From the NCBI GenBank assembly GCA_944359725.1, contig CALVSY010000010.1, positions 1 through 46,169 on the forward strand: DNA of 46,169 nucleotides, written 5' to 3'. Shown piece after piece: positions 7,335 through 15,134 of this stretch (position 1 is the stretch's first letter; every line of letters starts with the position of its first letter). The notes under the pieces are model-generated. The model saw nothing but the letters and a program-made list of their open reading frames with translations, did not search any database and was not told the DNA's origin. This DNA comes from an uncultured Bacilli bacterium. Its GTDB lineage: Bacteria; Bacillota_I; Bacilli_A; RF39; UBA660. A program made the position numbers and the translations under genes.

Positions 7335-8678
7335 ATGGAAATAAAAAAGGAAGTATTTAGAAGCTATGACATAAGAGGAATATATGAAAAGGAAATAACT
7401 AATGATCTTGCTTATTTAGTTGGAAGGGCTTTTGCAAGCATTTGTGATGGAACGGTTATCGTTGGGCATGATGCAAGAACAAGTTCTAACGCTCTTAATA
7501 CAAACTTAATAAAAGGTTTAATAGATAGTGGTGCAACTGTTATAGATTTAGGACTCGTTACAACACCAATGCTTTATTATGCAAGAGTACTTTTTAATAA
7601 GAGTTATGCTATTATGATTACCGCAAGTCATTGTGCTAAAGAATATAACGGATTTAAGTTGTGTGATGAAGAAGGAAGTATGTACGGAGATAAAATACAA
7701 AACTTTTTAAAACTAATTTTATCTAATAACTTTAAAGAAGAAAAAGGAAATGTTAAATCATATGACATAACTTATGATTATAAAAAACTAATGGATAATA
7801 AGATAAAATTAGGACCAAAAAAATTAAAAGTGGTAGTAGATTGCGGTAACGGAACAACGTGTTTTTATAATCCTGAAATAATAAAAAACTGGGGTGTAGA
7901 CCTAATACCTCTTTACTGTGAGTCTGATCCTTCTTTTCCTAATCACATACCAGATCCAGCGGTTGATTCTAACATGATAGACTTAGAGAAAAAAGTAAAA
8001 GAAAATCATGCTGATCTTGGAATTGCTTTTGATGGAGATGGAGATAGAATAGGCATAGTAGATGAAAAAGGTAATCTTGTTAAGACGGATATGTTTATGC
8101 TTATAATATGGAAGTCTATTTATAAAACGTGTAAAAACAAAACGGCATCGTTTGATGTTAAATGCTCTAAAGCATTAAAAGAATCACTAGAAAAACTAGG
8201 GCTTAAAACCGTTTATAACAGAACCGGTCATTCATATTTAAAAAAAGCTGTTAAGGAAAATAATTATGATTTTGCAGGAGAGTTTTCTGGTCACGTATGT
8301 TTTAATGATGAATTCTTTGGCTATGATGATGCACTTTACGCAGCGGGAAGATTACTTAGAATTTTGTCAAATACTGAAAATAAGGTCTCAGATTATTTTA
8401 AGGACACAGCTAAATACGTAACATCAGAAGAAAAATACGTTGAAGTAGGGGAAGAAAACAAAGATAAAATAGTTAATAAAGTACTCAATTATGCTAAGGA
8501 AAAAGGTTATGATGTAATAACGATAGATGGTGTTAGAATAGAGTATGACGGTGGCTTTGCCTTGGTAAGAAAGTCAAATACATCCCCATGTCTAACCGTT
8601 AGGTTTGAAGGTAAAACCCTTGATGAAATGGAAAATCATAAAAAAGAGATCATGTCATTAATAAACGAAGAATTATAA
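7335..8678 (+). CDS. Phosphomannomutase/phosphoglucomutase (alpha-D-phosphohexomutase)
   Basis: Interconverts hexose 1- and 6-phosphates for cell-surface sugar synthesis. Domain landmarks: SYDIRGIY at the N-terminus, the phosphoserine loop TASHCAKEYNGFK (Ser98), the Mg2+ loop DGDGDR (233-238), the sugar-specificity loop GEFSGH (315-320) and a C-terminal RFEG phosphate-binding segment (423-426). The 447-residue length is typical of the PMM/PGM subgroup. The Asn and Pro that normally follow TASH are Cys and Ala here (100-101), which is unusual beside the catalytic serine. The ribosome binding site AAGGTG overlaps the end of xerD, so the two are cotranscribed. The NDP-sugar pyrophosphorylase at 19.9-20.8 kb could use its product (inference). 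Confidence 0.88.
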   Translation: MEIKKEVFRSYDIRGIYEKEITNDLAYLVGRAFASICDGTVIVGHDARTSSNALNTNLIKGLIDSGATVIDLGLVTTPMLYYARVLFNKSYAIMITASHCAKEYNGFKLCDEEGSMYGDKIQNFLKLILSNNFKEEKGNVKSYDITYDYKKLMDNKIKLGPKKLKVVVDCGNGTTCFYNPEIIKNWGVDLIPLYCESDPSFPNHIPDPAVDSNMIDLEKKVKENHADLGIAFDGDGDRIGIVDEKGNLVKTDMFMLIIWKSIYKTCKNKTASFDVKCSKALKESLEKLGLKTVYNRTGHSYLKKAVKENNYDFAGEFSGHVCFNDEFFGYDDALYAAGRLLRILSNTENKVSDYFKDTAKYVTSEEKYVEVGEENKDKIVNKVLNYAKEKGYDVITIDGVRIEYDGGFALVRKSNTSPCLTVRFEGKTLDEMENHKKEIMSLINEEL

Positions 8679-8736
8679 AATTACGTTGTTTTCAAAATAA
8701 GTATGTTAAAATATTAAAAAAAAGAAGGTGTAAGTT

Positions 8737-9348
8737 ATGGAATATGTTTTATTATATATTGGAACGGTAATAATGAGTTTTGGTATAGAAATACAAAATG
8801 AATTTAATCAAATAAAAGATGTGGCGGATGCCGGTTATAAACTTGATTTTTCCAGATTAACAGAAATTCAAAATCAACTAAGTTCTAATTTCTCGAAACT
8901 TAAGATATTAAAAATGTTAATACCTATTTATAATATTTTAGATGTTGTTAAGTCAACTACTATTTATGAAAAAAACAGACCTATTTTAATAGAACAATTA
9001 AAAATAATAGATGTATTACAAGAAATGAGTGAAGAAGAAAAACAAATGTATTTAAAAAAGCCTACAGGTTTTAATGCTCTTGTCATAACAATTAAATCAA
9101 TAATAAAAGAAAGTACAAAAGATGATTTAGAAAATAATATTATTTGTGATGAAAACAATCATTTTACAAACAATAATGAAGATGAAAATAATAAAATTGA
9201 TTTTATAAAGGATAAAGAGAATATTTATAAATACGTAGATCAAGATGAGATTGAACATGAAAACAAAAAAACTAAAGAAGATGAAAAACATTATGTTGAT
9301 GATGAACAAGATTTATTAAAAGAATCTTCAAAAAAATTAAAAAAATAA
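8737..9348 (+). CDS. Hypothetical membrane-associated protein with acidic tail (203 aa)
   Basis: I do not recognise the family. An N-terminal hydrophobic segment (about 3-19) and a second moderately hydrophobic stretch (about 57-70, LKMLIPIYNILDVV) are followed by a low-complexity Asn/Asp/Glu/Lys-rich C-terminal third (about 130-203). The start follows GAAGGTG. A weak extended -10 (TGTTAAAAT) lies about 30 bases upstream. The next gene (ZIP transporter) starts 37 bases later with no intervening terminator and may be cotranscribed. Confidence 0.65.
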   Translation: MEYVLLYIGTVIMSFGIEIQNEFNQIKDVADAGYKLDFSRLTEIQNQLSSNFSKLKILKMLIPIYNILDVVKSTTIYEKNRPILIEQLKIIDVLQEMSEEEKQMYLKKPTGFNALVITIKSIIKESTKDDLENNIICDENNHFTNNNEDENNKIDFIKDKENIYKYVDQDEIEHENKKTKEDEKHYVDDEQDLLKESSKKLKK

Positions 9349-9385
9349 ATAATTTTAAGCATATAAATTAACTAGGAGGTATCAT

Positions 9386-10150
9386 ATGCCAAATAGTACT
9401 TTATATGCTTTTATTTTGTCTTTTTTAGCAGGTTTATCAACTTTAATTGGAGCCTTGGTAATATTCTTTGATAAACGTAAAAATAGCAAAATAGTTGAGG
9501 TTAGCCTATCTTTTGCAGCAGGGGTTATGGTGTGTGTTTCACTTACTGATTTACTACCTAATTCATTTAATACGATTTTAAAAGATGTTAGGATATTTCC
9601 AAGACTTATGTTAACGCTTATTTTTTTAGTAATTGGAATAATTATATCAATGTTAATAGATAAGTATTTACCTTCAAACTATGAAAATAAGGATAATAAA
9701 GGTTTATATAAAATAGGTATAATAAGCATGGTTGCAATAATAATGCATAATATTCCTGAGGGTATTGCAACGTTTATAACCTCATCTAATAACTTAAAAC
9801 TTGGCCTTACTTTATCTTTGGCAATTGCACTACATAATATTCCAGAAGGAATATCAATTGCGGTACCTATTTATCATTCTACTAATAACAAGTTTAAGGC
9901 TATTTTTTATGCTTTAATATCTGGCATGAGTGAGGTTATAGGAAGCGTGCTTGCATACCTTTTTTTAGCACCATTTATTAATAGTCATATAATGGCCGCT
10001 TTATACGCCATAATAGCGGGTATAATGATTCATATATCCTTTTATGAGTTAATCCCTGGTGCATATAAAGAAAGTACTTTAAAAGGCGTTTTAAAATACT
10101 TTATAATGGGTTTTATTATTATGATAATAAGTCACATGCTTATGAGTTAA
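9386..10150 (+). CDS. zupT: ZIP-family divalent metal transporter (ZupT-like)
   Basis: An integral membrane protein with about eight transmembrane helices that imports Zn2+ or other divalent cations. Both signature metal-binding helices are present: HNIPEG at 121-126 (TM4) and HNIPEG at 150-155 (TM5), as in bacterial ZupT. The charged loop between TM3 and TM4 (about 95-108) lacks the long His-rich stretch of eukaryotic ZIPs. At 254 residues it matches ZupT (about 257-270). A very strong ribosome binding site, TAGGAGGT, precedes the ATG. Metal preference cannot be read from sequence. Confidence 0.9.
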   Translation: MPNSTLYAFILSFLAGLSTLIGALVIFFDKRKNSKIVEVSLSFAAGVMVCVSLTDLLPNSFNTILKDVRIFPRLMLTLIFLVIGIIISMLIDKYLPSNYENKDNKGLYKIGIISMVAIIMHNIPEGIATFITSSNNLKLGLTLSLAIALHNIPEGISIAVPIYHSTNNKFKAIFYALISGMSEVIGSVLAYLFLAPFINSHIMAALYAIIAGIMIHISFYELIPGAYKESTLKGVLKYFIMGFIIMIISHMLMS

Positions 10151-10153
10151 CAT

Positions 10154-10182
10154 TTTACATTTATATATAAAAGTGTTACAAT
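10154..10182 (+). promoter_or_regulatory. Promoter of the unknown gene pair at 10214 and 10983
   Basis: TTTACA (10154-10159), a 17-nt spacer and TACAAT (10177-10182). The expected transcription start is near 10189, which excludes the upstream in-frame ATG at 10184 as a start. Confidence 0.65.
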
Positions 10183-10213
10183 AATGCTCATTAATAAAAA
10201 GAAGGAAAGTATT

Positions 10214-11011
10214 ATGTATGAATATAATAGTAGGTGGTATCCTAGAAAAATTACTAAAGAAGAGTACGATTATATAAAAATAATAGCGCAAAAGTATGAA
10301 ATAGAAAGCATTATTATACTTAACATTTTAAAAAGATTAATTAAATACAATCAAGATTTATCTACCAATTACTTATTAGAAAAAATTAAAGAAGTTTTAA
10401 ATAAAAATTTAAAAATAAGTAATAATGATAATATATTTACTTTAAAAGAATTTTGTCTAACTTATAAATTCAACTATGAAGATTTATTATATACGATAAT
10501 AAGAGTTAAAATAGAAAATGAAAAGATGGATGACATCACTTTAATAAATGAATCATTAAAACATTTTTATAACTCATATCAGTATGGAAAAAGTAAGTAT
10601 TATTATCCATTTAACAACAAAGTTATAACGTCAAAAGATATTACAAAAGAAGGACTAATTAGTAAGGATAATTTATATAATATATATTCTAAAATAAATG
10701 AATATGATTACTCTAATGCAGAAGTATTAAAACTTATTAATGATATTTTAAATTATAATTTTGAGTTAAATAATAAGAAAATAGATTTAAATGGTTTTTG
10801 TAAAATTAACAAGATAAGTATAAAATACGCATTATATTATATATTGCTTTTAAAATTAAATGATGATAATATTACAATTGATGAATGTTTTAGGAAAATG
10901 GTTTTAAATTTCCATAATTTAAAAGATATATATTATGTTAATAATACCTATAAAGATAAAGATTTAAATAAAAAAAGAGAAGGTGATTTATATAAAAAAA
11001 GAACAAAGTAA
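10214..11011 (+). CDS. Hypothetical protein (265 aa)
   Basis: I do not recognise this family. The start is set at the ATG preceded by AGAAGGAAAG; a longer frame from 10184 would begin before the predicted transcription start. The product is soluble, helical and extremely rich in Lys, Asn, Ile and Tyr. Two related-looking halves each contain a short phrase around 'FCLTYKF' and 'FCKINKI' followed by a hydrophobic helix (EDLLYTIIRVKI, KYALYYILLLKL), which hints at an internal duplication. It overlaps the next gene by 29 bases, implying coupled expression. Confidence 0.65.
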   Translation: MYEYNSRWYPRKITKEEYDYIKIIAQKYEIESIIILNILKRLIKYNQDLSTNYLLEKIKEVLNKNLKISNNDNIFTLKEFCLTYKFNYEDLLYTIIRVKIENEKMDDITLINESLKHFYNSYQYGKSKYYYPFNNKVITSKDITKEGLISKDNLYNIYSKINEYDYSNAEVLKLINDILNYNFELNNKKIDLNGFCKINKISIKYALYYILLLKLNDDNITIDECFRKMVLNFHNLKDIYYVNNTYKDKDLNKKREGDLYKKRTK

Positions 11012-11459
11012 TTTTTACATAGAAAAAGTATATAAGGGTAAAAATTATAAAAAGATGATGAAAATAATAGAGATATTAAAGGAAAAAGGCTATAAAGTAA
11101 TAGATTATGATTTAGCTTTTAATTTAAATCCTTCGGTTTTAAAATATAAAGAATTATTTTTAAAACTAACAATAGATGATTTACTTCTTAATGATTTAGA
11201 AAAATTTAAAAAAGTGCTTTCTAAAACAGATCAATTTTTCATAACAATTAGTTTTAAAGAAAATTATAATTTTAGTAAATTACCTTTTGGTTTTGAAATT
11301 ATTATTAATGATTTGTGCTATATGTTTCCATTTTGGAATTATATTGATTTAAAAAGTAATGATATTGATATTATAAATAAATTGGATAAAGATAAAAATA
11401 AAATATTAGATGAATTAGAAAATTGGGCACTTGAATTGGGTGAAAGAAAAACCATTTAG
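10983..11459 (+). CDS. Hypothetical protein (about 158 aa), start codon uncertain
   Basis: Unrecognised soluble alpha/beta protein with phrases such as EILKEKGYKVIDYDLAF and TDQFFITISF. It overlaps the upstream gene and ends at a strong terminator, so the two form an operon. The only canonical in-frame start near the 5' end is the GTG at 10983, which lies inside the ribosome binding site AGAAGGTGAT. No ATG, GTG or TTG occurs at proper spacing behind that site; ATT or ATA codons do. The next ATG is about 24 codons in. The start given is therefore provisional. Confidence 0.6.
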   Translation: MIYIKKEQSNFYIEKVYKGKNYKKMMKIIEILKEKGYKVIDYDLAFNLNPSVLKYKELFLKLTIDDLLLNDLEKFKKVLSKTDQFFITISFKENYNFSKLPFGFEIIINDLCYMFPFWNYIDLKSNDIDIINKLDKDKNKILDELENWALELGERKTI

Positions 11460-11463
11460 TAAT

Positions 11464-11492
11464 AAATAGCTAAACATTTCAGCTATTTTTAT
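11464..11492 (+). terminator. Rho-independent terminator
   Basis: An 8-bp stem AAATAGCT/AGCTATTT (11464-11471 and 11481-11488) with a T tail. The right half starts a 32-nt block repeated at 13253. Confidence 0.8.
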
Positions 11493-11512
11493 TATATAAT
11501 TAAATTGGTGAT
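11481..11512 (+). repeat. 32-nt intergenic repeat, copy A (terminator arm, -10 and ribosome binding site)
   Basis: This block is identical to 13253-13284. It holds the right arm and T tail of a terminator, TATAAT and GGTGAT, directly before a start codon in both places. Confidence 0.9.
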
Positions 11513-11516
11513 ATAA

Positions 11517-12161
11517 ATGTTTTTATTCTTTAATAATTTTATAGAAGTTTATAAAAATAATATACATCTTTTAGTATTTACCATAATATTTTTAATAATA
11601 ATTATTTTAGGAATATTTTTTTACAATAAATTTAGAGGATTCATGGGTAAATTCTGGCTAAAAAAAGAGCTTTATAAGTTACCAAAAAAAGAGTATTTAA
11701 TATTAAATGATGGGATGATTAAAAGTAATAATAAAACTTATCAAATTGATCATATAGTAATATCAAAGTACGGCATATTTGTAATTGAGATGAAAAACTA
11801 TTATGGGCGTATTTATGGAAATACATATAAAAAGTATTGGTATCAGTACGTATATAATAAAAAAAGGTCATTTTATAATCCGATTTACCAAAATTATGGG
11901 CATGTTAAAGCTTTAGAAGATAACTTAAAATTAAAAGAGGATATATTTATACCTATCATCTGTTTTTCAAATCAAGCTAAAATAAACGTAACATCAAAAA
12001 ACATTATTATTAACCTTGATTACATAAATGATGTTATTAAATCATATAAAAAAGTAATTTTAAATGACAACATAAATATAATAAGAGATAAAATTATATC
12101 AATAAACATAAAAGATAAAAAGATAAGAAAAATGCATGTAAAAAACATTAAGAAGATTTAA
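11517..12161 (+). CDS. Membrane-anchored NERD-domain protein
   Basis: One N-terminal transmembrane helix (about 16-37) is followed by a NERD (nuclease-related) domain, roughly residues 45-165. The PD-(D/E)xK-like core is visible as QIDHIVISKYGIFVIEMKNY, with Asp, Glu and Lys in the expected spacing and a following GRIYG turn. NERD proteins are suspected DNA-processing or defence-related nucleases; many are membrane-tethered with this layout. The 214-residue protein has no helicase or kinase fusion. The start follows GGTGAT. It is a single gene between a terminator and the HEPN/MNT remnant. Whether it cleaves DNA is not known. Confidence 0.82.
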   Translation: MFLFFNNFIEVYKNNIHLLVFTIIFLIIIILGIFFYNKFRGFMGKFWLKKELYKLPKKEYLILNDGMIKSNNKTYQIDHIVISKYGIFVIEMKNYYGRIYGNTYKKYWYQYVYNKKRSFYNPIYQNYGHVKALEDNLKLKEDIFIPIICFSNQAKINVTSKNIIINLDYINDVIKSYKKVILNDNINIIRDKIISINIKDKKIRKMHVKNIKKI

Positions 12162-12174
12162 AGCTTATGTTTAA

Positions 12175-12203
12175 TTGAATTAGGATGGTAACCATGTTAT
12201 AAT
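12175..12203 (+). promoter_or_regulatory. Promoter with palindromic operator-like spacer
   Basis: TTGAAT (12175-12180), a 17-nt spacer and an extended -10 TGT-TATAAT (12198-12203). The spacer holds the perfect inverted repeat ATGGT-A-ACCAT (12185-12195), a plausible repressor site for the toxin-antitoxin relic it drives. Confidence 0.65.
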
Positions 12204-12227
12204 CTAGTTATGAAATAAGGAGGCAAC

Positions 12228-12452
12228 ATGAAAAGATTTCAAGATAAGTTAGAAAAATTTGATGAGGCATTAAGAGATTCAATAATAAAAAAATTTGAGT
12301 ACACTTTTGATTTATCTTGGAAAACAATTAAAGCTTATTTAGAAGAGTTAAACACTTTATATAAATTTGATGTTATTGATTTTAACACTTTAAAAAACGA
12401 TAAATTTAAAGAAGAAATATTAAAAGATGGAATAGTCATATTTGACAATTAA
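12228..12452 (+). pseudogene. Collapsed HEPN/MNT operon: HI0074-like N-terminus fused to nucleotidyltransferase C-terminus
   Basis: The 74-residue frame starts like HI0074-family nucleotidyltransferase substrate-binding (HEPN-type) proteins: MKRFQDKLEKFDEAL, then RDSIIKKFEYTFDLSWKTIK. About 15 residues are missing between those blocks and the whole C-terminal helical region is absent. From about residue 48 the sequence (YKFDVIDFNTLKNDKFKEEI and then LKDGIVIF) instead resembles the C-terminus of the MNT nucleotidyltransferase usually encoded next door. An in-frame deletion between two adjacent genes explains this. The promoter with operator and an AAGGAGG ribosome binding site remain intact, so it may still be expressed. 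It is too short to be a functional toxin or antitoxin of either family. Confidence 0.7.
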
Positions 12453-12469
12453 TATTCATTTGCTATACT
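12442..12469 (+). promoter_or_regulatory. Promoter of the membrane protein gene at 12514
   Basis: Perfect TTGACA (12442-12447), a 16-nt spacer and TATACT (12464-12469). The -35 overlaps the last codons of the preceding remnant. Confidence 0.7.
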
Positions 12470-12513
12470 ATTATTAATACTTTACTTATTATTTTTGAAT
12501 GGGGGCATTAAAC

Positions 12514-13245
12514 ATGAAAAAAGAAGATAAAGAAGAATTATTGCAAAAAGATGTATATAGAATAAAGGATACTGAAATTGATGATTATATAAAAAAATAT
12601 GTTAAATTAAAACGCGTTAATAGAGCAAAACTTGCTGCAATGGCATTGGTTCCTGCGATAACATTTGGAACTATAATAGGTACTATAGTAGGTGGTATAG
12701 CAGGAGTTAATAAACCTTATGACGAGGTTGATAATTATTGCGTTAGATACGTTGATAAAGATACTAATGTGATTATTCAAGATAATACTAAAGAAAAAGA
12801 TAATGCAATCATTACCATAAAATATCCATTTGAAAAACACGATAATTATTACGTTAGAAAAATATCAGAATTTAAAACAAAAGATGACGTATCAAATAAC
12901 GTAAATGATATTATTAATTCAAATCCAGATTTTATAGGTGATTTAGTTAATTTAAAAAATGAAAGTACTAATTATGAAGTGAAAAAAGAAATTGATCCAA
13001 ATGATAATAATACAGAAATATCAGTATTATATAATGAATTCTTAGGAAAAAATAAAAAATATAAAAGTAAAGATGAGAAAAGTTCCGAAGTGGCTGCAAC
13101 TGTTTTTTCTACTATCGCAGGCCTATTAGGCGGTGGTAAGATATCAAATGAATTAATTGATTATAATGATTTCAAATTTAATCAAAATTATATTAATTCT
13201 AATATTAAAACTTTAAAAAGAAGAAAAAAGAAAGAAGATAGCTAA
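12514..13245 (+). CDS. Hypothetical membrane protein with glycine-rich hydrophobic segments (243 aa)
   Basis: Unrecognised. The ATG at 12514 is preferred over the one at 12499, because GGGGG eight bases upstream is the only ribosome binding site and overlaps the earlier ATG. After a charged N-terminus there is a hydrophobic, glycine-rich segment (about 40-62, TFGTIIGTIVGGIAG), then a hydrophilic 130-residue region and a second glycine-rich hydrophobic stretch near 195-210 (VFSTIAGLLGGG), ending with a basic tail. Such GxxxG-rich helices suit membrane packing. It has its own promoter and a terminator that includes its stop codon. Confidence 0.65.
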   Translation: MKKEDKEELLQKDVYRIKDTEIDDYIKKYVKLKRVNRAKLAAMALVPAITFGTIIGTIVGGIAGVNKPYDEVDNYCVRYVDKDTNVIIQDNTKEKDNAIITIKYPFEKHDNYYVRKISEFKTKDDVSNNVNDIINSNPDFIGDLVNLKNESTNYEVKKEIDPNDNNTEISVLYNEFLGKNKKYKSKDEKSSEVAATVFSTIAGLLGGGKISNELIDYNDFKFNQNYINSNIKTLKRRKKKEDS

Positions 13246-13265
13246 CCATTTTAGCTATTTTTATT
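13237..13265 (+). terminator. Rho-independent terminator overlapping a stop codon
   Basis: A 9-bp stem GATAGCTAA/TTAGCTATT (13237-13245 and 13251-13259, one G-U) with a T tail. The TAA stop of the upstream gene forms part of the stem. Confidence 0.8.
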
Positions 13266-13284
13266 ATATAATTAAATTGGTGAT
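13253..13284 (+). repeat. 32-nt intergenic repeat, copy B
   Basis: Identical to 11481-11512, again joining a terminator arm to TATAAT and GGTGAT just before a start codon. Confidence 0.9.
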
Positions 13285-13288
13285 TAAA

Positions 13289-13831
13289 ATGAAGTTAAAA
13301 AACTTTTTTGGCCATTTAAACACGGTAAATAAGCATAGATTTTTAGTATTTAAATTATCTTTAAAAGCAGGAATTCCATTAAGAGGACTTTTACATGATT
13401 TATCTAAGTATTCTCCGCAAGAATTCTTTGAAGGAGTAAAGTACTTTAACGGAAAGGTAAGTCCAATTAAAATATGTAAAAAAGAAAATGGATACTCTAA
13501 GGCATGGCTTCATCATAAAGGAAGAAACAAGCATCATTTTGAGTATTGGTATGATTTTAATACTCATGATAAAAAACCTATTATTCCTTATAAATACACG
13601 GTAGAATTAATAATTGATAACATTGCGGCTTCACTAACTTATCTTGGCAAGGACTGGAAAGCTAATTCCCAACTTAATTATTTTATAAATAGAAAAGACT
13701 TAGACTACATGAATGATAAAATAAAGAATTTGTTAGTTGCGGTATATACTGAAATAAGTAAAAAGGGAATTAATAAGGTAATAAATAAAAAGGTATTAAA
13801 AGAAATGTATAATAAGTACGTAAATAATTAA
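13289..13831 (+). CDS. DUF5662 family protein (HD-like, putative hydrolase)
   Basis: Recognised by its conserved phrases HLNTVNKHRFLVFK, GIPLRGLLHDLSKYSPQEF and AWLHHKGRNKHHFEYW. The His-Asp pair in LLHDLSKYS and the later histidine cluster resemble a metal-binding HD-type hydrolase site; no substrate is known for the family. The protein has 180 residues with no membrane segment. The ATG at 13289 lies five bases after GGTGAT; earlier in-frame GTG/TTG codons fall within that site and are rejected. The ATPase gene follows after 13 bases, so the two are probably cotranscribed. Confidence 0.82.
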   Translation: MKLKNFFGHLNTVNKHRFLVFKLSLKAGIPLRGLLHDLSKYSPQEFFEGVKYFNGKVSPIKICKKENGYSKAWLHHKGRNKHHFEYWYDFNTHDKKPIIPYKYTVELIIDNIAASLTYLGKDWKANSQLNYFINRKDLDYMNDKIKNLLVAVYTEISKKGINKVINKKVLKEMYNKYVNN

Positions 13832-13844
13832 GTAGGTGATATAA

Positions 13845-14591
13845 ATGTCATTATTTAGTAATTTATTTGTGGATGGTATTAAATATAATAAAGAGGATGT
13901 GCCAAATAAAAATGTTTATCCTTTTAATATAGAAGCTATTAAAAATTTAGATGAGATTAGGATAGATAAACCGGTTACCTTTTTTATAGGAGAAAATGGA
14001 GTAGGGAAGTCAACACTTATTGAAGCGCTCGCAATTAGTTTAAAACTTAATCCAGAGGGTGGTAGTCAAAACATTAATTTTAAAACAAAGGATTCTCATT
14101 CTTCTTTATCAAATTATTTAACCGTGTATCAAACCGGAAACTTACCAAAAACAAGGTATTTTTTAAGAGCAGAAAGTTTTTATAACGTTGCATCAGAAAT
14201 CCAAAGACTTGTAGATGAAGATGGTTTTGGTGAGTTAAAAGAAGTGTATGGTGGCAACTTACATGAATGTTCTCATGGCGAATCTTTCCTAAAACTAGTT
14301 AAAAATAGATTCATTGGTAAAGGCCTTTACGTTTTAGATGAGCCTGAAGCAGCACTCTCACCGGTAAGACAAATGAGTCTTTTATGCTTGATTGATAGCT
14401 TAGTTAAACAAGGCGCTCAGTTTTTTATATCAACCCATTCACCAATTTTATTATCGTATAAGAATGCTCAAATATTAGACTTAGATAATGGCTTTAGTAT
14501 AATAGATTATAAAGATACAGAAATTTATAAAACCTATAAAATGTTTTTAGATGATCCTGATAGAATGCTTGATATGTTATTAAAGAATTAA
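13845..14591 (+). CDS. SMC/ABC-like AAA family ATPase
   Basis: A stand-alone 248-residue ABC-type ATPase without membrane domain, of the predicted-ATPase group seen across Firmicutes. Visible motifs: Walker A GENGVGKST (49-57), signature-like CSHGES (142-147), Walker B LYVLDEPEAAL (161-171) and the H-loop STHSPILL (His198). The order and short coiled-coil-free middle resemble OLD/RecF-type chromosome or defence ATPases, but no nuclease domain is fused. The ribosome binding site TAGGTGAT is correctly placed. Its partner is unknown; the DUF5662 gene upstream is the obvious candidate by position. Confidence 0.85.
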   Translation: MSLFSNLFVDGIKYNKEDVPNKNVYPFNIEAIKNLDEIRIDKPVTFFIGENGVGKSTLIEALAISLKLNPEGGSQNINFKTKDSHSSLSNYLTVYQTGNLPKTRYFLRAESFYNVASEIQRLVDEDGFGELKEVYGGNLHECSHGESFLKLVKNRFIGKGLYVLDEPEAALSPVRQMSLLCLIDSLVKQGAQFFISTHSPILLSYKNAQILDLDNGFSIIDYKDTEIYKTYKMFLDDPDRMLDMLLKN

Positions 14592-14659
14592 TAAATTTTA
14601 ATTAAATTATGACTAATTTTTTAATATTTTATAATATAATTAATAAAGGTGATGAAAAA

Positions 14660-15091
14660 TTGAAGAAGAAGTTTGCTAACTTTATGAAAGATAGATATGG
14701 CATAGATAATTTATATATGTTCTTATTTACTTTATATTTTATACTTATAATTATAAATATGTTTGTTAATTCCTTTATTCTTACTATTTTAGAACTTGTT
14801 ATAGTAATTATAATGTTTTATAGAATGTTTTCTAAAAACAGATATAAAAGAAGTAGGGAAGAAGAGGCTTATTTAAAGTTAAGAGATAATATAAAGAGTT
14901 TTTTTAAGAAAAACAAATATAAAGATAAAGATCATGTTTATAAAAAATGCTCTAAATGCAAAACTACTATTAGGCTTCCTTTACCTAGTTCTATAGGATT
15001 TAAGTATGTAACATGTCCCAAGTGTAAAAATAAGTTTAAAACGCTTGTTTTAAGAAAACAAAAAGTAGAATTAATAAGAAAAAAATCTTAA
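14660..15091 (+). CDS. Membrane protein with C-terminal zinc ribbon (143 aa)
   Basis: The TTG start at 14660 follows AAAGGTGAT; a longer frame from an ATG at 14609 would start before TATAAT elements and lacks a ribosome binding site. Two adjacent transmembrane helices (about 18-55) form a hairpin. A basic linker leads to a zinc ribbon with four cysteines as CxxC...CxxC (about residues 97, 100, 119, 122; CSKCKTTIRLP and CPKCKNKF). This matches small membrane-anchored zinc-ribbon proteins of Firmicutes whose role is unknown. A strong terminator follows immediately. Confidence 0.75.
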   Translation: MKKKFANFMKDRYGIDNLYMFLFTLYFILIIINMFVNSFILTILELVIVIIMFYRMFSKNRYKRSREEEAYLKLRDNIKSFFKKNKYKDKDHVYKKCSKCKTTIRLPLPSSIGFKYVTCPKCKNKFKTLVLRKQKVELIRKKS

Positions 15092-15134
15092 AGTCCCCTA
15101 TTATTTATAGTAATAAAAGTAGGGGACTTTTGTT
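15090..15134 (+). terminator. Rho-independent terminator (GC-rich stem)
   Basis: An 11-bp stem AAAGTCCCCTA/TAGGGGACTTT (15090-15100 and 15120-15130), then TTGTT. The loop is about 19 nt. Confidence 0.85.
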
